64,000 nucleotides of DNA, taken from Massilia sp. R2A-15 (lineage in GTDB: Bacteria > Pseudomonadota > Gammaproteobacteria > Burkholderiales > Burkholderiaceae_D). Under the pieces are notes generated by a model. It was given only the letters and a program-made list of their open reading frames with translations. It had not been told where the DNA came from and made no database searches. The translations under genes were made by a program, and so were the position numbers. The DNA lies in the NCBI RefSeq assembly GCF_030704305.1, contig NZ_CP131935.1, positions 3,348,001 through 3,412,000 on the forward strand. The letters are read 5' to 3'. Positions 1 through 8,305 of the stretch are shown here, piece by piece (the first letter of the stretch is position 1; each line of letters opens with the position of its first letter).

Positions 1-214
1 GGATCAGCAGCGGCCCGAGCACGCGCGCGAAGCTTTCGACGCCGATGCGGCGCACCGCGCCGGCGCCTTCGGCCCGCTGCAGGTAGCGGTCGCGGATGAA
101 GCGCGCCAGCCACCAGCCGATCGCCACACTCAGGACAATGGCGCCTGCCTGCCACAGAATGCCTGGCTCGCGAAGGTCGTCAAACAGGTCGGACAGCAGT
201 TTGGGCAGGTGCAT
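1..214 (-). CDS. Mechanosensitive ion channel (MscS-like), N-terminal fragment
   Basis: The first 71 codons of a gene that leaves the window at base 1; it starts at an ATG (214) and reads without a stop. The peptide begins MHLPKLLSDLFDDLREPG and continues into one clear hydrophobic helix (about residues 22-41) followed by a basic, arginine-rich stretch. That layout fits the N-terminus of small-conductance mechanosensitive channels, which release osmolytes from the inner membrane on hypo-osmotic shock. The pore helix and beta domain lie outside the window, so the family call is tentative. It is transcribed in the same direction as the rRNA methylase gene just upstream of it (18 bases apart) and is probably co-transcribed. 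Confidence 0.45.
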   Translation of the reverse strand, partial: MHLPKLLSDLFDDLREPGILWQAGAIVLSVAIGWWLARFIRDRYLQRAEGAGAVRRIGVESFARVLGPLLI

Positions 215-232
215 GGGCGCTCGTCGGTGGGA

Positions 233-1555
233 TTACTCTTCTTCTGCGGGAACTTCGGCGTCGTCGTCGGCCGGCTTGGCCTTCGGAGGACGCGGCGGCA
301 GCGCCTTGCGCTCGAGCACGGCGGCGAAGAAGCCGTCGGTCTGGTGCTTGTGCGGCAGCAGTTTCAGGTAGTCGCCCATTTCCAGGTCGATCTTCTGCTC
401 GGCCAGCACCTTGTTCATCGGGACCAGGTCGAATTCCGGGTGCGCCGCCAGGAACTGCTCGACGATGAAGTCGTTCTCTTCATCCAGCAGGCTGCAGGTG
501 GCGTACACCAGGCGGCCGCCGCCCTTGAGCAGGCGCGCGGCGCTGTCCAGGATGGCTGCCTGCTTTTCCTGCATTTCAGCGACGGCTTCGACCTTCTGGC
601 GCCACTTGACGTCGGGATTGCGGCGCAGGGTGCCCAGGCCCGAGCACGGCGCGTCCACCAGCACGCGGTCGATCTTGCCGGCCAGGCGCTTGACCTTGGC
701 GTCGCGCTCGTGGGCGATCTGCACCGGATGCACGTTCGACAGGCCGCTGCGCGCCATGCGCGGCTTCAGCTTGGCGAGGCGCTTCTCGGAAATATCGAAG
801 GCGTACAGGCGGCCGGTGTTGCGCATCAGCGCGCCGAGTGCGAGCGTCTTGCCGCCGGCGCCGGCGCAGAAATCGACCACCATCTCACCGCGCTTGGCGC
901 CGACGATTTGCGACAGGATCTGGCTGCCCTCGTCCTGCACTTCGATCGCGCCATCCTTAAACAGCGGCAAGTTCTGCAGCGACGGCTTCTTGATCACGCG
1001 CAGGCCCTGCGGCGCGTACGGCATCGGCTCGGCCAGGATCGGCGCTTCGGCCAGCTTGGCGACGACGTCGTCGCGGTTCGCTTTGATCGTGTTCACGCGC
1101 AGGTCCAGCGGCGCCGGCTTGTTCAGCGCGTCGGCCAGGGCCAACGTTTCGGCTTCGCCGTACTGGGCGACGAATTTGTCGAACAGCCACTTCGGCAGGT
1201 TCGAGCGCATTTGCGCCGGCATCAGGTTGCGGTCGATTTGCTTGATGCGCTCGAGGAACTCGGTCTCCTCTTCGGTCAGGCCGGCGAGCGACTCGGCGCC
1301 CATTGCCTCGGCCAGGCCGAGGATGGTCAGGCGGCGCATGGTCGGCTGCTGGCCCGCTTCGGCGAAGTCGGTGAAGAACGATTTGTTGCGCAGGATCGCG
1401 TAGATGCCTTCAGCGACGGCGCCGCGCTCGCGGGGGCCAAGGCGCGGGTGGTCCTTGAAGTAGCGCGACAAAGTGGTGTCGGCAGGCGCCGAAAAACGTA
1501 AGATCTCGCGCAATACTTCTTCAGTATTGCCGAGGATCGCTGGAGGCAATCTCAT
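233..1555 (-). CDS. RsmB/NOP-family RNA (cytosine-5) methyltransferase
   Basis: A 440-residue SAM-dependent methyltransferase that probably makes 5-methylcytosine in rRNA. The C-terminal Rossmann domain shows the SAM loop DFCAGAGGKTLALG, the DAPCSGLGTLRRNPD motif IV with its PC dipeptide, and the TCSLLDEEND motif VI carrying the second catalytic cysteine of this class. The N-terminal 150 residues are helical and resemble the NusB-like region of RsmB. The start is ATG 1555, with AAGGAATATC immediately upstream. purN lies 26 bases upstream on the same strand. Which rRNA position is modified cannot be read from sequence; RsmB (C967) is the nearest guess. The last residues are an acidic tail (DDDAEVPAEEE). 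Confidence 0.88.
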   Translation of the reverse strand: MRLPPAILGNTEEVLREILRFSAPADTTLSRYFKDHPRLGPRERGAVAEGIYAILRNKSFFTDFAEAGQQPTMRRLTILGLAEAMGAESLAGLTEEETEFLERIKQIDRNLMPAQMRSNLPKWLFDKFVAQYGEAETLALADALNKPAPLDLRVNTIKANRDDVVAKLAEAPILAEPMPYAPQGLRVIKKPSLQNLPLFKDGAIEVQDEGSQILSQIVGAKRGEMVVDFCAGAGGKTLALGALMRNTGRLYAFDISEKRLAKLKPRMARSGLSNVHPVQIAHERDAKVKRLAGKIDRVLVDAPCSGLGTLRRNPDVKWRQKVEAVAEMQEKQAAILDSAARLLKGGGRLVYATCSLLDEENDFIVEQFLAAHPEFDLVPMNKVLAEQKIDLEMGDYLKLLPHKHQTDGFFAAVLERKALPPRPPKAKPADDDAEVPAEEE

Positions 1556-1580
1556 GATATTCCTTGGTTAACTACGTGTT

Positions 1581-2165
1581 TTATTGCTGCGCCGGGGCGC
1601 CGTGTTCGATAAAGCTGCGGATGACGCGAGGATACAGAATATGTTCCTGCTGCAGCACACGGGCGGCCAGCGTGTCTTCGGTGTCGCCCGGCAGGACGTC
1701 GACTTCCGCCTGCCCCAGCACCGGGCCATGGTCCAGCTCGGCGGTTACGATGTGGACGGTGGCGCCGTGCCGGTCGTGGCCGGCTTCGAGCGCCTGGCGG
1801 TGGGTGTGCAGACCGGGAAAATGCGGCAGCAGCGACGGGTGAATGTTCAGCATGCGGCCGGCGTAATGTTCGACGAAAGGCGCGGTGAGGATGCGCATGA
1901 AGCCGGCGAGCACCACCAGGTCAGGTTCGTACATGTCGATGACCGAGCGCAGCGTGGCGTCGAATTCTTCGCGCGACGCGAATTCCTTGCTGGGAACGAC
2001 GGCTGTCGGGATGCCGTTCGCTTCGGCAAACGCCAGGCCGCCGGCGTCGGCTTTATTGCTGATGACCGCTGCGATCCGGGCCGGCCACTGCTCCGATTGC
2101 GCTGCACGCACAATCGCCGCCATGTTGCTGCCGCCGCCGGAAATCAGAATCACGATATTTTTCAT
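1581..2165 (-). CDS. purN: Phosphoribosylglycinamide formyltransferase (GAR transformylase)
   Basis: Transfers a formyl group from 10-formyltetrahydrofolate to GAR, the third step of de novo purine synthesis, in the cytosol. The 194-residue protein has the family's usual length. Visible motifs are the phosphate-binding N-terminus KNIVILISGGGSNM and the catalytic region LNIHPSLLPHFPGLHTH, containing the Asn and His. A downstream Asp lies in TAELDHGPVLGQ. I chose ATG 2165 (MKNIV) over ATG 2174 (MRAMKNIV) because the family begins two to three residues before the first beta strand; both are in frame. It sits directly upstream of the RsmB-type gene. Confidence 0.95.
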   Translation of the reverse strand: MKNIVILISGGGSNMAAIVRAAQSEQWPARIAAVISNKADAGGLAFAEANGIPTAVVPSKEFASREEFDATLRSVIDMYEPDLVVLAGFMRILTAPFVEHYAGRMLNIHPSLLPHFPGLHTHRQALEAGHDRHGATVHIVTAELDHGPVLGQAEVDVLPGDTEDTLAARVLQQEHILYPRVIRSFIEHGAPAQQ

Positions 2166-2218
2166 AGCGCGCATTATACGTCATGTTGCACTGCAACATG
2201 CGATTGCGGGGGGATGCT

Positions 2219-2259
2219 GGGGTCAGGTCGGCGGAGCGACGGGGACGCCTAGTCCCCGC
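2219..2259. repeat. GGGGTC-type dispersed palindrome, long variant
   Basis: Begins GGGGTCAGGTC and continues GCGACGGGGACGCC before closing with GTCCCCGC. The same long variant recurs at 44878-44919 and, diverged, at 23530-23568. It lies between purN and the barstar-like gene and belongs to the roughly 20-copy palindrome family of this window. Confidence 0.8.
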
Positions 2260-2274
2260 TTTTGACGCCAGCGC

Positions 2275-2673
2275 CTACTCAAACGAATAAAAGACGCGGA
2301 ACGGGACTTTCTTCTCGGCCCAGTAATCGGCCGCGTCGCGAAAGACGTCGAGCAGGGTCTCGCGCGCTTCCTTGTCGAACTTCTGGGTATTGGGCAACTG
2401 TTCGAGCACCACGATGAAGCCAGGCTGCGCGCCGGCGGCCTGGATGGTGTTGGTCAGGCATTCCTTGAGCGCATCGAAATTCTTGCTGCAAGGCTTGGGA
2501 AAATGAAAGTTCTCGCCGATCCGGGCGCACACCTGCTGCTTGGTCAGCGCGTCGGCGCAGTGGGCGTACAGAAAATGCTGCCCAAGGCGAACGGCTTCCT
2601 CCTGCAATTCCACGACACGGAACGCGCGAATGGACTGCACAAGGTTAGGCGGCACTGTTATCAACAAACTCAT
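2275..2673 (-). CDS. Barstar-family protein (putative RNase inhibitor)
   Basis: A 132-residue protein whose C-terminal 90 residues resemble barstar/YhcO, with the FDALKECLTNTI helix-strand segment, an IVVLEQLPN strand and the DVFRDAADYWAEKKVPFRVFY closing segment. Barstar proteins bind and inhibit guanyl-specific ribonucleases. No barnase-like partner is present nearby, so this is likely one of the common orphan barstar homologues of proteobacteria. ATG 2673 is preceded by GAGGG at good spacing. Its real target is unknown. Confidence 0.8.
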   Translation of the reverse strand: MSLLITVPPNLVQSIRAFRVVELQEEAVRLGQHFLYAHCADALTKQQVCARIGENFHFPKPCSKNFDALKECLTNTIQAAGAQPGFIVVLEQLPNTQKFDKEARETLLDVFRDAADYWAEKKVPFRVFYSFE

Positions 2674-3049
2674 TTTTCCCTCAAATCGACCTGTAGCTAC
2701 CGGTGGTTTTTCTGTTCAGTTTCTTGCTGGGCATCGCGTTCATCGATGAACGCCGTTCTCCTGATGTCGTTGCTTAGCGCCAATACGCCCGATAATTTTC
2801 TGTAAGGGTAACGTTTTGTGGTAACTGAATCAACCCGAATGTGATCGCAGACGAAATATTTGTAAAAAAACAGAAGGTTTTACGATAAAAGATGCGGTTT
2901 CACGGTTTTCGCGCCGGATGCGGCGCCGATGTCGCCCTGTTACAAATTGTTGCCATGTGGATCAATTTGGCGCGCGGCGCGGAGTAGTATACGAACATGG
3001 CCAAAGTGGCCAACCTAATTCAACGCAGAAATCCTAACGAGGCTCCCAG
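2674..3049. other. Intergenic region with promoter-like AT-rich DNA
   Basis: These 376 bases separate the divergent barstar-like and glycine-zipper genes. I see no coding sequence. The middle (about 2810-2900) is AT-rich with runs of A and T, and TAGTAT at about 2984-2989 could serve as a -10 element for the rightward gene. No hairpin terminator or known operator was recognised. Confidence 0.5.
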
Positions 3050-3574
3050 ATGAACATGCAAGCAAAGTTGATGATGACCGTCCTGGGCCTGACCGCCCTG
3101 CCGCTGGTGCACGCCGTCGAATTCGAAGACTACGGCCGCGTCGTGCGCGTGCAGCCGCGCGTCGAGCAGATCCGCCAGCCGCGCCAGGAATGCCGCACCG
3201 AGTACGTGCAGGCGCAGGTCCAGCCGCAGCAGCAGCGCAGCGCCGGCGGCTCGATCATCGGCGGCATCGCCGGTGCGCTGGTCGGTAACCAGGTCGGCGG
3301 CGGCTCCGGCCGCGCCGCGGCGACCGCCGCCGGCGCCATCGCCGGCGCCGTGATCGGCGACCGCGTCGACAACGACGGCCGTCCGGTCCCGCAGCCCTAC
3401 GCGCAGGAACAAGCCGTGCGCCAGTGCCGCACCGTCGAAGCCTACGAGTCGCGCACCGTCGGCTACGACGTCACCTACGATTACCGCGGCCGCAACTACA
3501 CCAGCGTGATGTCGCGCGACCCGGGCCAGCGCGTGCGCCTGCGCGTGTCGGTCGAGCCGGATCAGATGCAGTAA
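3050..3574 (+). CDS. Glycine-zipper 2TM-domain envelope protein
   Basis: A 174-residue exported protein. A signal peptide of about 22 residues (ending LPLVHA) precedes a region with a conserved Cys, then a glycine-zipper segment GGSIIGGIAGALVGNQVGGG followed by AAGAIAGAVIGDR, the signature of the Rickettsia 17-kDa/SlyB-like 2TM domain. The C-terminal part has a second Cys and the YDVTYDYRGRNYT strand pattern typical of these proteins. Such proteins sit in the outer membrane or periplasm and are linked to envelope integrity, but the molecular role is not known. It appears monocistronic. Confidence 0.82.
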   Translation: MNMQAKLMMTVLGLTALPLVHAVEFEDYGRVVRVQPRVEQIRQPRQECRTEYVQAQVQPQQQRSAGGSIIGGIAGALVGNQVGGGSGRAAATAAGAIAGAVIGDRVDNDGRPVPQPYAQEQAVRQCRTVEAYESRTVGYDVTYDYRGRNYTSVMSRDPGQRVRLRVSVEPDQMQ

Positions 3575-3649
3575 TCGCAATACCGAGGGTTCTGCTTGCG
3601 CTACGGGAACCCCTCCAACGATAATAGGGCGATCGAATCAGGTCGCCCT

Positions 3650-4432
3650 ATGCTTATCAGAAGAAAATCCATCGAACAAGTCGAATCCTCGCGCCGTCCC
3701 GCGCGCAAGGCAAAATTCGCCCCCGTCACCCTGTCCGAGCAGGACGGCGTGCGCTACCTGCACTTCGGCACCGAATGGGTGCAAGGCGCCATGCGCATCC
3801 GCAAGCCCGACTGGCCCGAACTCGAATACGCCCAGCAGATGATGGCCTGGATGCTGTACATCGAGCAGCCGCGCGCGATCGCCCAGCTGGGCCTTGGCAC
3901 CGGCGCGCTGACCAAGTTCTGCTACCGCACCTTCCCCGAAGCGACGGTCACCGCGGTCGAGCTGAATGAATCGGTGATCGCCATCTGCGAATCGATGTTC
4001 AAGCTGCCGCCCAACGACGCGCGCCTGAACGTGCTGCAAATGGACGCGCTCGATTTCGTCGACGACCCGGCCAACGAAGGCGCCTTCGACGTGCTGCAGT
4101 GCGACCTGTACGACGCCACGGCCAAGGGCCCGGTGCTCGACACGCCCGAGTTCTACCAGTCCTGCTGCGCGTGCCTGGCGCCGGGCGGCATCATGACGGT
4201 CAACCTGTTCGGCGACCACCCGAGCTTCGCGAAGAACATCAAGGCGATGAAATTCGCCTTCGGCCACGTGATCTGCCTGCCGGAGGTCCACGACGGCAAC
4301 GTGGTCGCGCTGTGCTTCAGGGACAAGCCGGACGTCGACGACGCCACCCTCGCCGAACGGGCGAAAGCGATCGTGGCCGAAACCAAACTTCCCGCCAAGG
4401 CATGGCTCAAGGGCATCGCGGCGGCACGATAA
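3650..4432 (+). CDS. Spermidine synthase-like (PMT-fold) protein
   Basis: A 260-residue class I methyltransferase-fold protein of the polyamine aminopropyltransferase superfamily. It has the nucleotide loop LGLGTGALT and the acidic residue of VTAVELNESVI, then DVLQCDLYDATAKGP at the position of the catalytic Asp segment in SpeE. The GGGDGG loop of genuine spermidine synthases is replaced, so aminopropyl transfer is uncertain. I prefer ATG 3650 (MLIRRKSIEQ) to the TTG 54 bases upstream, because the extra 18 residues are low quality. The GspE-like gene starts 24 bases downstream and the two may form an operon. Confidence 0.75.
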   Translation: MLIRRKSIEQVESSRRPARKAKFAPVTLSEQDGVRYLHFGTEWVQGAMRIRKPDWPELEYAQQMMAWMLYIEQPRAIAQLGLGTGALTKFCYRTFPEATVTAVELNESVIAICESMFKLPPNDARLNVLQMDALDFVDDPANEGAFDVLQCDLYDATAKGPVLDTPEFYQSCCACLAPGGIMTVNLFGDHPSFAKNIKAMKFAFGHVICLPEVHDGNVVALCFRDKPDVDDATLAERAKAIVAETKLPAKAWLKGIAAAR

Positions 4433-4456
4433 TCTAGCTTGCGACGGAGACTGGCT

Positions 4457-6265
4457 TTGAATGCACATGCAACGGCAGCAAGCAGCACCAGGGCGGCGCG
4501 TCCCACGTCGCTCGATTTGCACACCCTGTTCTCCTGGCTGCTGGCCGACGGCATCGTCGAAAAGGCCGGCGTCAAGGCCCACTTCGCCGAGGCGCAGGGC
4601 ATCCTGAAGAACGCCGGCGGCGCCATGCCTGCCCTGGTCGCGGTCGCGCAGTGCAAGCTGGTGTCGGCGCAGACGCAGCGCGTGATGACGCTCGACGCCC
4701 TGTGCGAATGGATCGCGCCGAAGGTCGGCCTGAAGTTCATGCGCATCGACCCGCTCAAGGTCGACTTCACCCAGGTCGCCGACGTCATGTCGGCCAGCTA
4801 CGCGGCGCGCTTCAACATCCTGCCGCTCGAACTGACGGCGACCACGCTGCTGGTGGCCACCGCCGATCCGTTCGCGCTCGAATGGGAAGCGGAGATCGCC
4901 AAGATCTCGCGCCGCAAGATCCAGCTGGTGATCGCCAATCCGCTCGACATCGCCCAATACATCGCGCAGTTCTTCGCGCTGGCCAAGTCGATCAAGGGCG
5001 CCAACAAGTCCACCGGCCAGGATCTCGCGCTGCGCAACAACTTCGAGCAGCTGGTCGAACTGGGCAAGTCCAACAAGCAGCTCGACGCCAACGACCAGCA
5101 CATCGTCAACATCGTCGACTGGCTTTGGCAGTACGCCTTCGAGCAGCGCGCCTCGGACATTCACCTGGAACCCAAGCGCGATGTCGCCACGATCCGCTTT
5201 CGCATCGACGGCGTGCTGCACCAGGTCTACCAGGTGCCGGCGATCGTGATGGTCGCCATGACCGCGCGCATCAAGCTGCTGGGCCGGATGGACGTGATCG
5301 AAAAGCGGCGCCCGCAGGACGGCCGCATCAAGACGCGCACGGTGGGCGGCCAGGAAGTCGAGCTGCGCCTGTCGACCATGCCCACCGCCTTCGGCGAAAA
5401 GCTGGTGATGCGCATCTTCGATCCGGAGGTCGTGGTCAAGACGCTGCCCGAGCTGGGCTTCCCGATCGACGACGCGCAGCGCTGGGACGCACTGACCGCG
5501 CGGCCGCACGGCATCATCCTGGTAACCGGGCCGACCGGTTCCGGCAAGACCACCACGCTGTACACCACGCTCAAGGCGCTGGCGACCAGCGAAGTGAACG
5601 TCTGCACGGTGGAAGACCCGATCGAGATGGTCGAGGCCTCGTTCAACCAGATGCAGGTACAGCCCGGGATCGACCTGTCGTTCGCCGACGGCGTCAAGGC
5701 GCTGATGCGGCAGGACCCGGACATCATCATGGTCGGCGAGATCCGCGACCTGGGCACCGCCGAAATGGCGATCCAGGCGGCGCTGACCGGCCACCTGGTG
5801 CTGTCGACGCTGCACACCAACGACGCGCCGTCGGCCGTGATGCGGCTGCTGGAACTGGGCGTGCCGTACTACCTGTTGGAGGCGACGCTGATCGGCATCC
5901 TCGCGCAGCGCCTGGTGCGCACCCTGTGCGTGCATTGCAAGGCGCCCGATGGCGAGATCAACGACGACGTGTGGCACAGCATCGGCGGCGCATGGAACAT
6001 ACCGAAGCCGGCCACCATCTACCGTGCGGTTGGCTGCCCCGAGTGCCGCCAGACCGGCTACCGCGGGCGCACCGGCATCTACGAGCTGGTGACGGTGACG
6101 GAGAGCTTCACCAGGCTGATCGACGAAGAAACCGACCTGCAGGCGCTGCGCCAGCAAGGAGTCGCCGACGGCATGAAGCCGCTGCGCATCGCCGGCGCCA
6201 TGAAGGTGGCCGAAGGCGTGACGACGGCCGAAGAAGTGCTGAAGGTCACGGCCGCGCTGACGTAA
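4457..6265 (+). CDS. GspE/PulE/PilB-family secretion or pilus assembly ATPase
   Basis: A 602-residue cytoplasmic ATPase that powers type II secretion or type IV pilus assembly. An N-terminal MshEN-like region (about 40-170) precedes the motor domain. The motor has Walker A GPTGSGKTTTL (Lys near 364), an Asp box, Walker B ALMRQDPDIIMVGEIRD, and the His box LVLSTLHTND. Two CxxC pairs (CVHC ... CPEC, about 60 residues apart) make the zinc site found in GspE/PilB. The start is TTG 4457, chosen because GGAGA lies six bases upstream; another in-frame TTG is at 4439. No other secretion genes are adjacent, so which machine it serves is unknown. Confidence 0.85.
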   Translation: MNAHATAASSTRAARPTSLDLHTLFSWLLADGIVEKAGVKAHFAEAQGILKNAGGAMPALVAVAQCKLVSAQTQRVMTLDALCEWIAPKVGLKFMRIDPLKVDFTQVADVMSASYAARFNILPLELTATTLLVATADPFALEWEAEIAKISRRKIQLVIANPLDIAQYIAQFFALAKSIKGANKSTGQDLALRNNFEQLVELGKSNKQLDANDQHIVNIVDWLWQYAFEQRASDIHLEPKRDVATIRFRIDGVLHQVYQVPAIVMVAMTARIKLLGRMDVIEKRRPQDGRIKTRTVGGQEVELRLSTMPTAFGEKLVMRIFDPEVVVKTLPELGFPIDDAQRWDALTARPHGIILVTGPTGSGKTTTLYTTLKALATSEVNVCTVEDPIEMVEASFNQMQVQPGIDLSFADGVKALMRQDPDIIMVGEIRDLGTAEMAIQAALTGHLVLSTLHTNDAPSAVMRLLELGVPYYLLEATLIGILAQRLVRTLCVHCKAPDGEINDDVWHSIGGAWNIPKPATIYRAVGCPECRQTGYRGRTGIYELVTVTESFTRLIDEETDLQALRQQGVADGMKPLRIAGAMKVAEGVTTAEEVLKVTAALT

Positions 6266-6330
6266 TTTGCGCATTTCGGACTTTGGGCCTAGCGAAATCG
6301 AAAATCCTCGGCTATAATTCTGCCTCCCTT

Positions 6331-6406
6331 GGGTCGTTAGCTCAGCTGGTAGAGCAGCGGACTTTTAATCCGTTGGTCGCAGGTTCGAATCCCGCACGGC
6401 CTACCA
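6331..6406 (+). tRNA. tRNA-Lys (UUU), copy 1
   Basis: A 76-base cloverleaf with encoded CCA. The anticodon loop CTTTTAA gives UUU. The acceptor stem GGGTCGT/ACGGCCT closes with two G-U wobbles, and the T stem GCAGG/CCCGC carries an A-C mismatch at the middle pair; the T loop is TTCGAAT. TATAAT at 6313-6318 is the likely -10 box, with no good -35. It is identical in sequence to copy 2, whose start lies 214 bases downstream. Confidence 0.95.
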
Positions 6407-6418
6407 AGAACAAGTACG

Positions 6419-6449
6419 AAGCCCACGAATTGACGTTCGTGGGCTTTTT
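6419..6449 (+). terminator. Rho-independent terminator after tRNA-Lys copy 1
   Basis: A 9-bp stem GCCCACGAA/TTCGTGGGC with a six-base loop, followed by TTTTT. It separates the two tRNA genes into independent transcription units. Confidence 0.9.
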
Positions 6450-6544
6450 GCTTTTCCAGACCATATCGGCGAACGGTAATTTCTGCCTCGCGCCAAGTGC
6501 AGATGGACGTTACCGCCCCGCTCAGCTATAATACCGCCTCCCTT

Positions 6545-6620
6545 GGGTCGTTAGCTCAGCTGGTAGAGCAGCGGACTTTTAATCCGTTGGTCGCAGGTTC
6601 GAATCCCGCACGGCCTACCA
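6545..6620 (+). tRNA. tRNA-Lys (UUU), copy 2
   Basis: Identical over all 76 bases to copy 1, including the T-stem A-C mismatch and the encoded CCA. Its own TATAAT is at 6527-6532, and the twelve bases around the 5' end (GCCTCCCTTGGG) are shared with copy 1. The shared promoter-proximal sequence indicates a tandem duplication whose spacer has since diverged. Confidence 0.95.
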
Positions 6621-6631
6621 AGATACAAAGA

Positions 6632-6662
6632 AACGCCAACCCTCACCGGTTGGCGTTTTTTT
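6632..6662 (+). terminator. Rho-independent terminator after tRNA-Lys copy 2
   Basis: A 10-bp stem AACGCCAACC/GGTTGGCGTT with a six-base loop, followed by a run of seven T. It marks the right edge of the tRNA block, after which the accessory region begins. Confidence 0.9.
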
Positions 6663-7360
6663 CATCCTCGATTCGATTTCGGCACCGCGTTCGCTTAAAG
6701 TTCGAAACAATTTCATTTGGTGAATTCGATTAACTATCGACAGCCCAGGTCAATTGAAAATGGAGTTAATCGATGCGCGCATTCTTATCCTGGCACTCTT
6801 ATGTCCTACTCCGCGGATATCGCTCGGACTTCCCACCCGAATTGTTAATCGTTTGCGGGAAAGGTCTCAGATCTAAATCCAGTACTTTACGAAAACGATT
6901 CAACTTTTAGATCACTTTGGACAGAAACGAAGCTCAACCATCCCGGCTGCGCGGCGTAGTCCCTGTGCGCTAGAAATACAACATCTTCATGGGCGCAGTG
7001 CGAACCCTTTCCTCGCGCCGTTCTTCACGCACGGAAAGAAAGTGCGCCGGGTCATCATTGGTCAAACTGCCGAACTTCCGGCGTGCAATACTCGGGTCAT
7101 TGCAGGACGGCTATGTCTGCCAGCTCAATGGCGAGGCCGCTCTTAGCGATTTCCCATTCCCGCAATCTGACAGCAACCGCATGGTTGCCTTCGTTCGAAA
7201 GCGGCAGAGTTCATTATCGAGTAGTTGAGTCGTCCTTAAAAAACGTGCCGAACCAATCTTAGCAATCCTGCGCAACTGCGCAATGGATGGCTATGCGCAG
7301 CTATTTCTCTGACCTGTTCAAAGGCAATTGCAGTTCGAATCTCAAAGAACGGAAGGGCAT
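6663..7360. other. Gene-free, AT-richer stretch between tRNA-Lys and the RiPP locus
   Basis: About 700 bases with visibly lower GC than the flanks and no credible gene. One 79-codon open frame (6989-7228) exists, but it is Ser/Arg-rich, has no ribosome site and matches nothing I recognise. The last 100 bases presumably hold the promoter of the ABC transporter operon; imperfect short palindromes around TGCGCAACTGCGCA (about 7269-7282) could bind a regulator. I found no duplicated tRNA 3' end that would act as an att site inside this stretch. Confidence 0.5.
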
Positions 7361-8302
7361 ATGTCTCTTAAACTGCTGGATGGAACTCCTCCCGTTGTCA
7401 CCGTCGAACGGGTTTGCATCCGCTATAACGAGTTCCTAGCAGTAGACGATGTGAGTTTGCATATTCATCGCGGGGAAATAATCGGCCTGCTCGGTCCGAA
7501 TGGAGCGGGAAAAACCTCATTGCTGGAAGCGCTTGAAGGGATACAAAAACCTGCCAGCGGCAGTGTGAGTGTTCTCGGCCACGCGCCCGGGAAATTGCCC
7601 CCCAGCCGGCGGGGCGAGCTTGCTTTCGTTTTTCAGCGCAGCGCCCTGCCCGGTCACGCCAGCGTCCGTCAGCTCATGGATCTCTATAGCCGCGTATTTC
7701 CGAATTGCGAATTCGGGCGCCAGATAGCGGCCGTCATGGGTCTGAACCATTTGCAGGAGAGTTGCATCGGCGATCTGTCGGTCGGGCAGCGCCAGCGTTT
7801 ATCGGTGTTCTGCGCGCTCTACGGCAAGCCTTCCATGCTGATCATGGACGAGCCCACCTCGTCTCTGGATATCCGTTCCCGCCGCGCGGTATGGGACGCG
7901 GTGCTGCAACTTAAACGCCAGGGCGGCATGTCGGGGATTATCGCGACCCATGACATGAACGAAGCAATGGAATTATGCGACAGGGTTTATTTCATCGAAG
8001 CCGGCAAGATCTGCGGCGAGATGACGCCAGGCCAGGAGCGCGAACACACCAGCGCCCGCCTCTCCATACGATTCGCCGCGCCTGACGCATTCCTTGCGAA
8101 CTGGCCGCGCCTGGCCGACGCCGCTTTGACGCTCCAGACTGGCGCGGAAGAGCATTGCCTCGATTGTCCCAAGATCATCGCCGCCGAACTGATCGCGGAC
8201 ATTTTCCAGGCCGAACTGGATTTGGGATTCGACGCCAGGCTGACCGTGCGCCAGACAGTAATCGAACAGGCCTATCTGAAACACATTTCCAAAATGGGAT
8301 AA
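7361..8302 (+). CDS. ABC transporter ATP-binding protein of the LAP/RiPP locus
   Basis: A 313-residue ATPase of the ABC-2 export type, first gene of the peptide locus. It shows Walker A GPNGAGKTS, a Q-loop in FVFQRSALPG, signature LSVGQRQRLS, Walker B LIMDEPTSSLD and the H-loop ATHD. The N-terminal 220 residues are the nucleotide-binding domain; the C-terminal 90 resemble the regulatory extension of NodI/CcmA-like exporters. ATG 7361 follows GGAAGGG. The permease begins four bases after the stop. By position it should energise export of the mature peptide, self-protection, or both. Base composition looks lower in GC than the housekeeping genes, consistent with acquisition by transfer. Confidence 0.88.
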   Translation: MSLKLLDGTPPVVTVERVCIRYNEFLAVDDVSLHIHRGEIIGLLGPNGAGKTSLLEALEGIQKPASGSVSVLGHAPGKLPPSRRGELAFVFQRSALPGHASVRQLMDLYSRVFPNCEFGRQIAAVMGLNHLQESCIGDLSVGQRQRLSVFCALYGKPSMLIMDEPTSSLDIRSRRAVWDAVLQLKRQGGMSGIIATHDMNEAMELCDRVYFIEAGKICGEMTPGQEREHTSARLSIRFAAPDAFLANWPRLADAALTLQTGAEEHCLDCPKIIAAELIADIFQAELDLGFDARLTVRQTVIEQAYLKHISKMG

Positions 8303-8305
8303 GCA

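Noticed and set aside
2275..2673. A barnase-barstar toxin-immunity pair
   Set aside because: No ribonuclease gene lies on either side, so the barstar-like protein is treated as an orphan.
3638..6274. An 878-codon minus-strand open frame opposite the spermidine-synthase-like and GspE-like genes
   Set aside because: Composition is typical of antisense reading in high-GC DNA, and both plus-strand genes carry diagnostic motifs.
6989..7228. A 79-residue ORF as a second RiPP precursor
   Set aside because: It is Ser/Arg-rich, with only two Cys and no leader/core layout or Shine-Dalgarno sequence.
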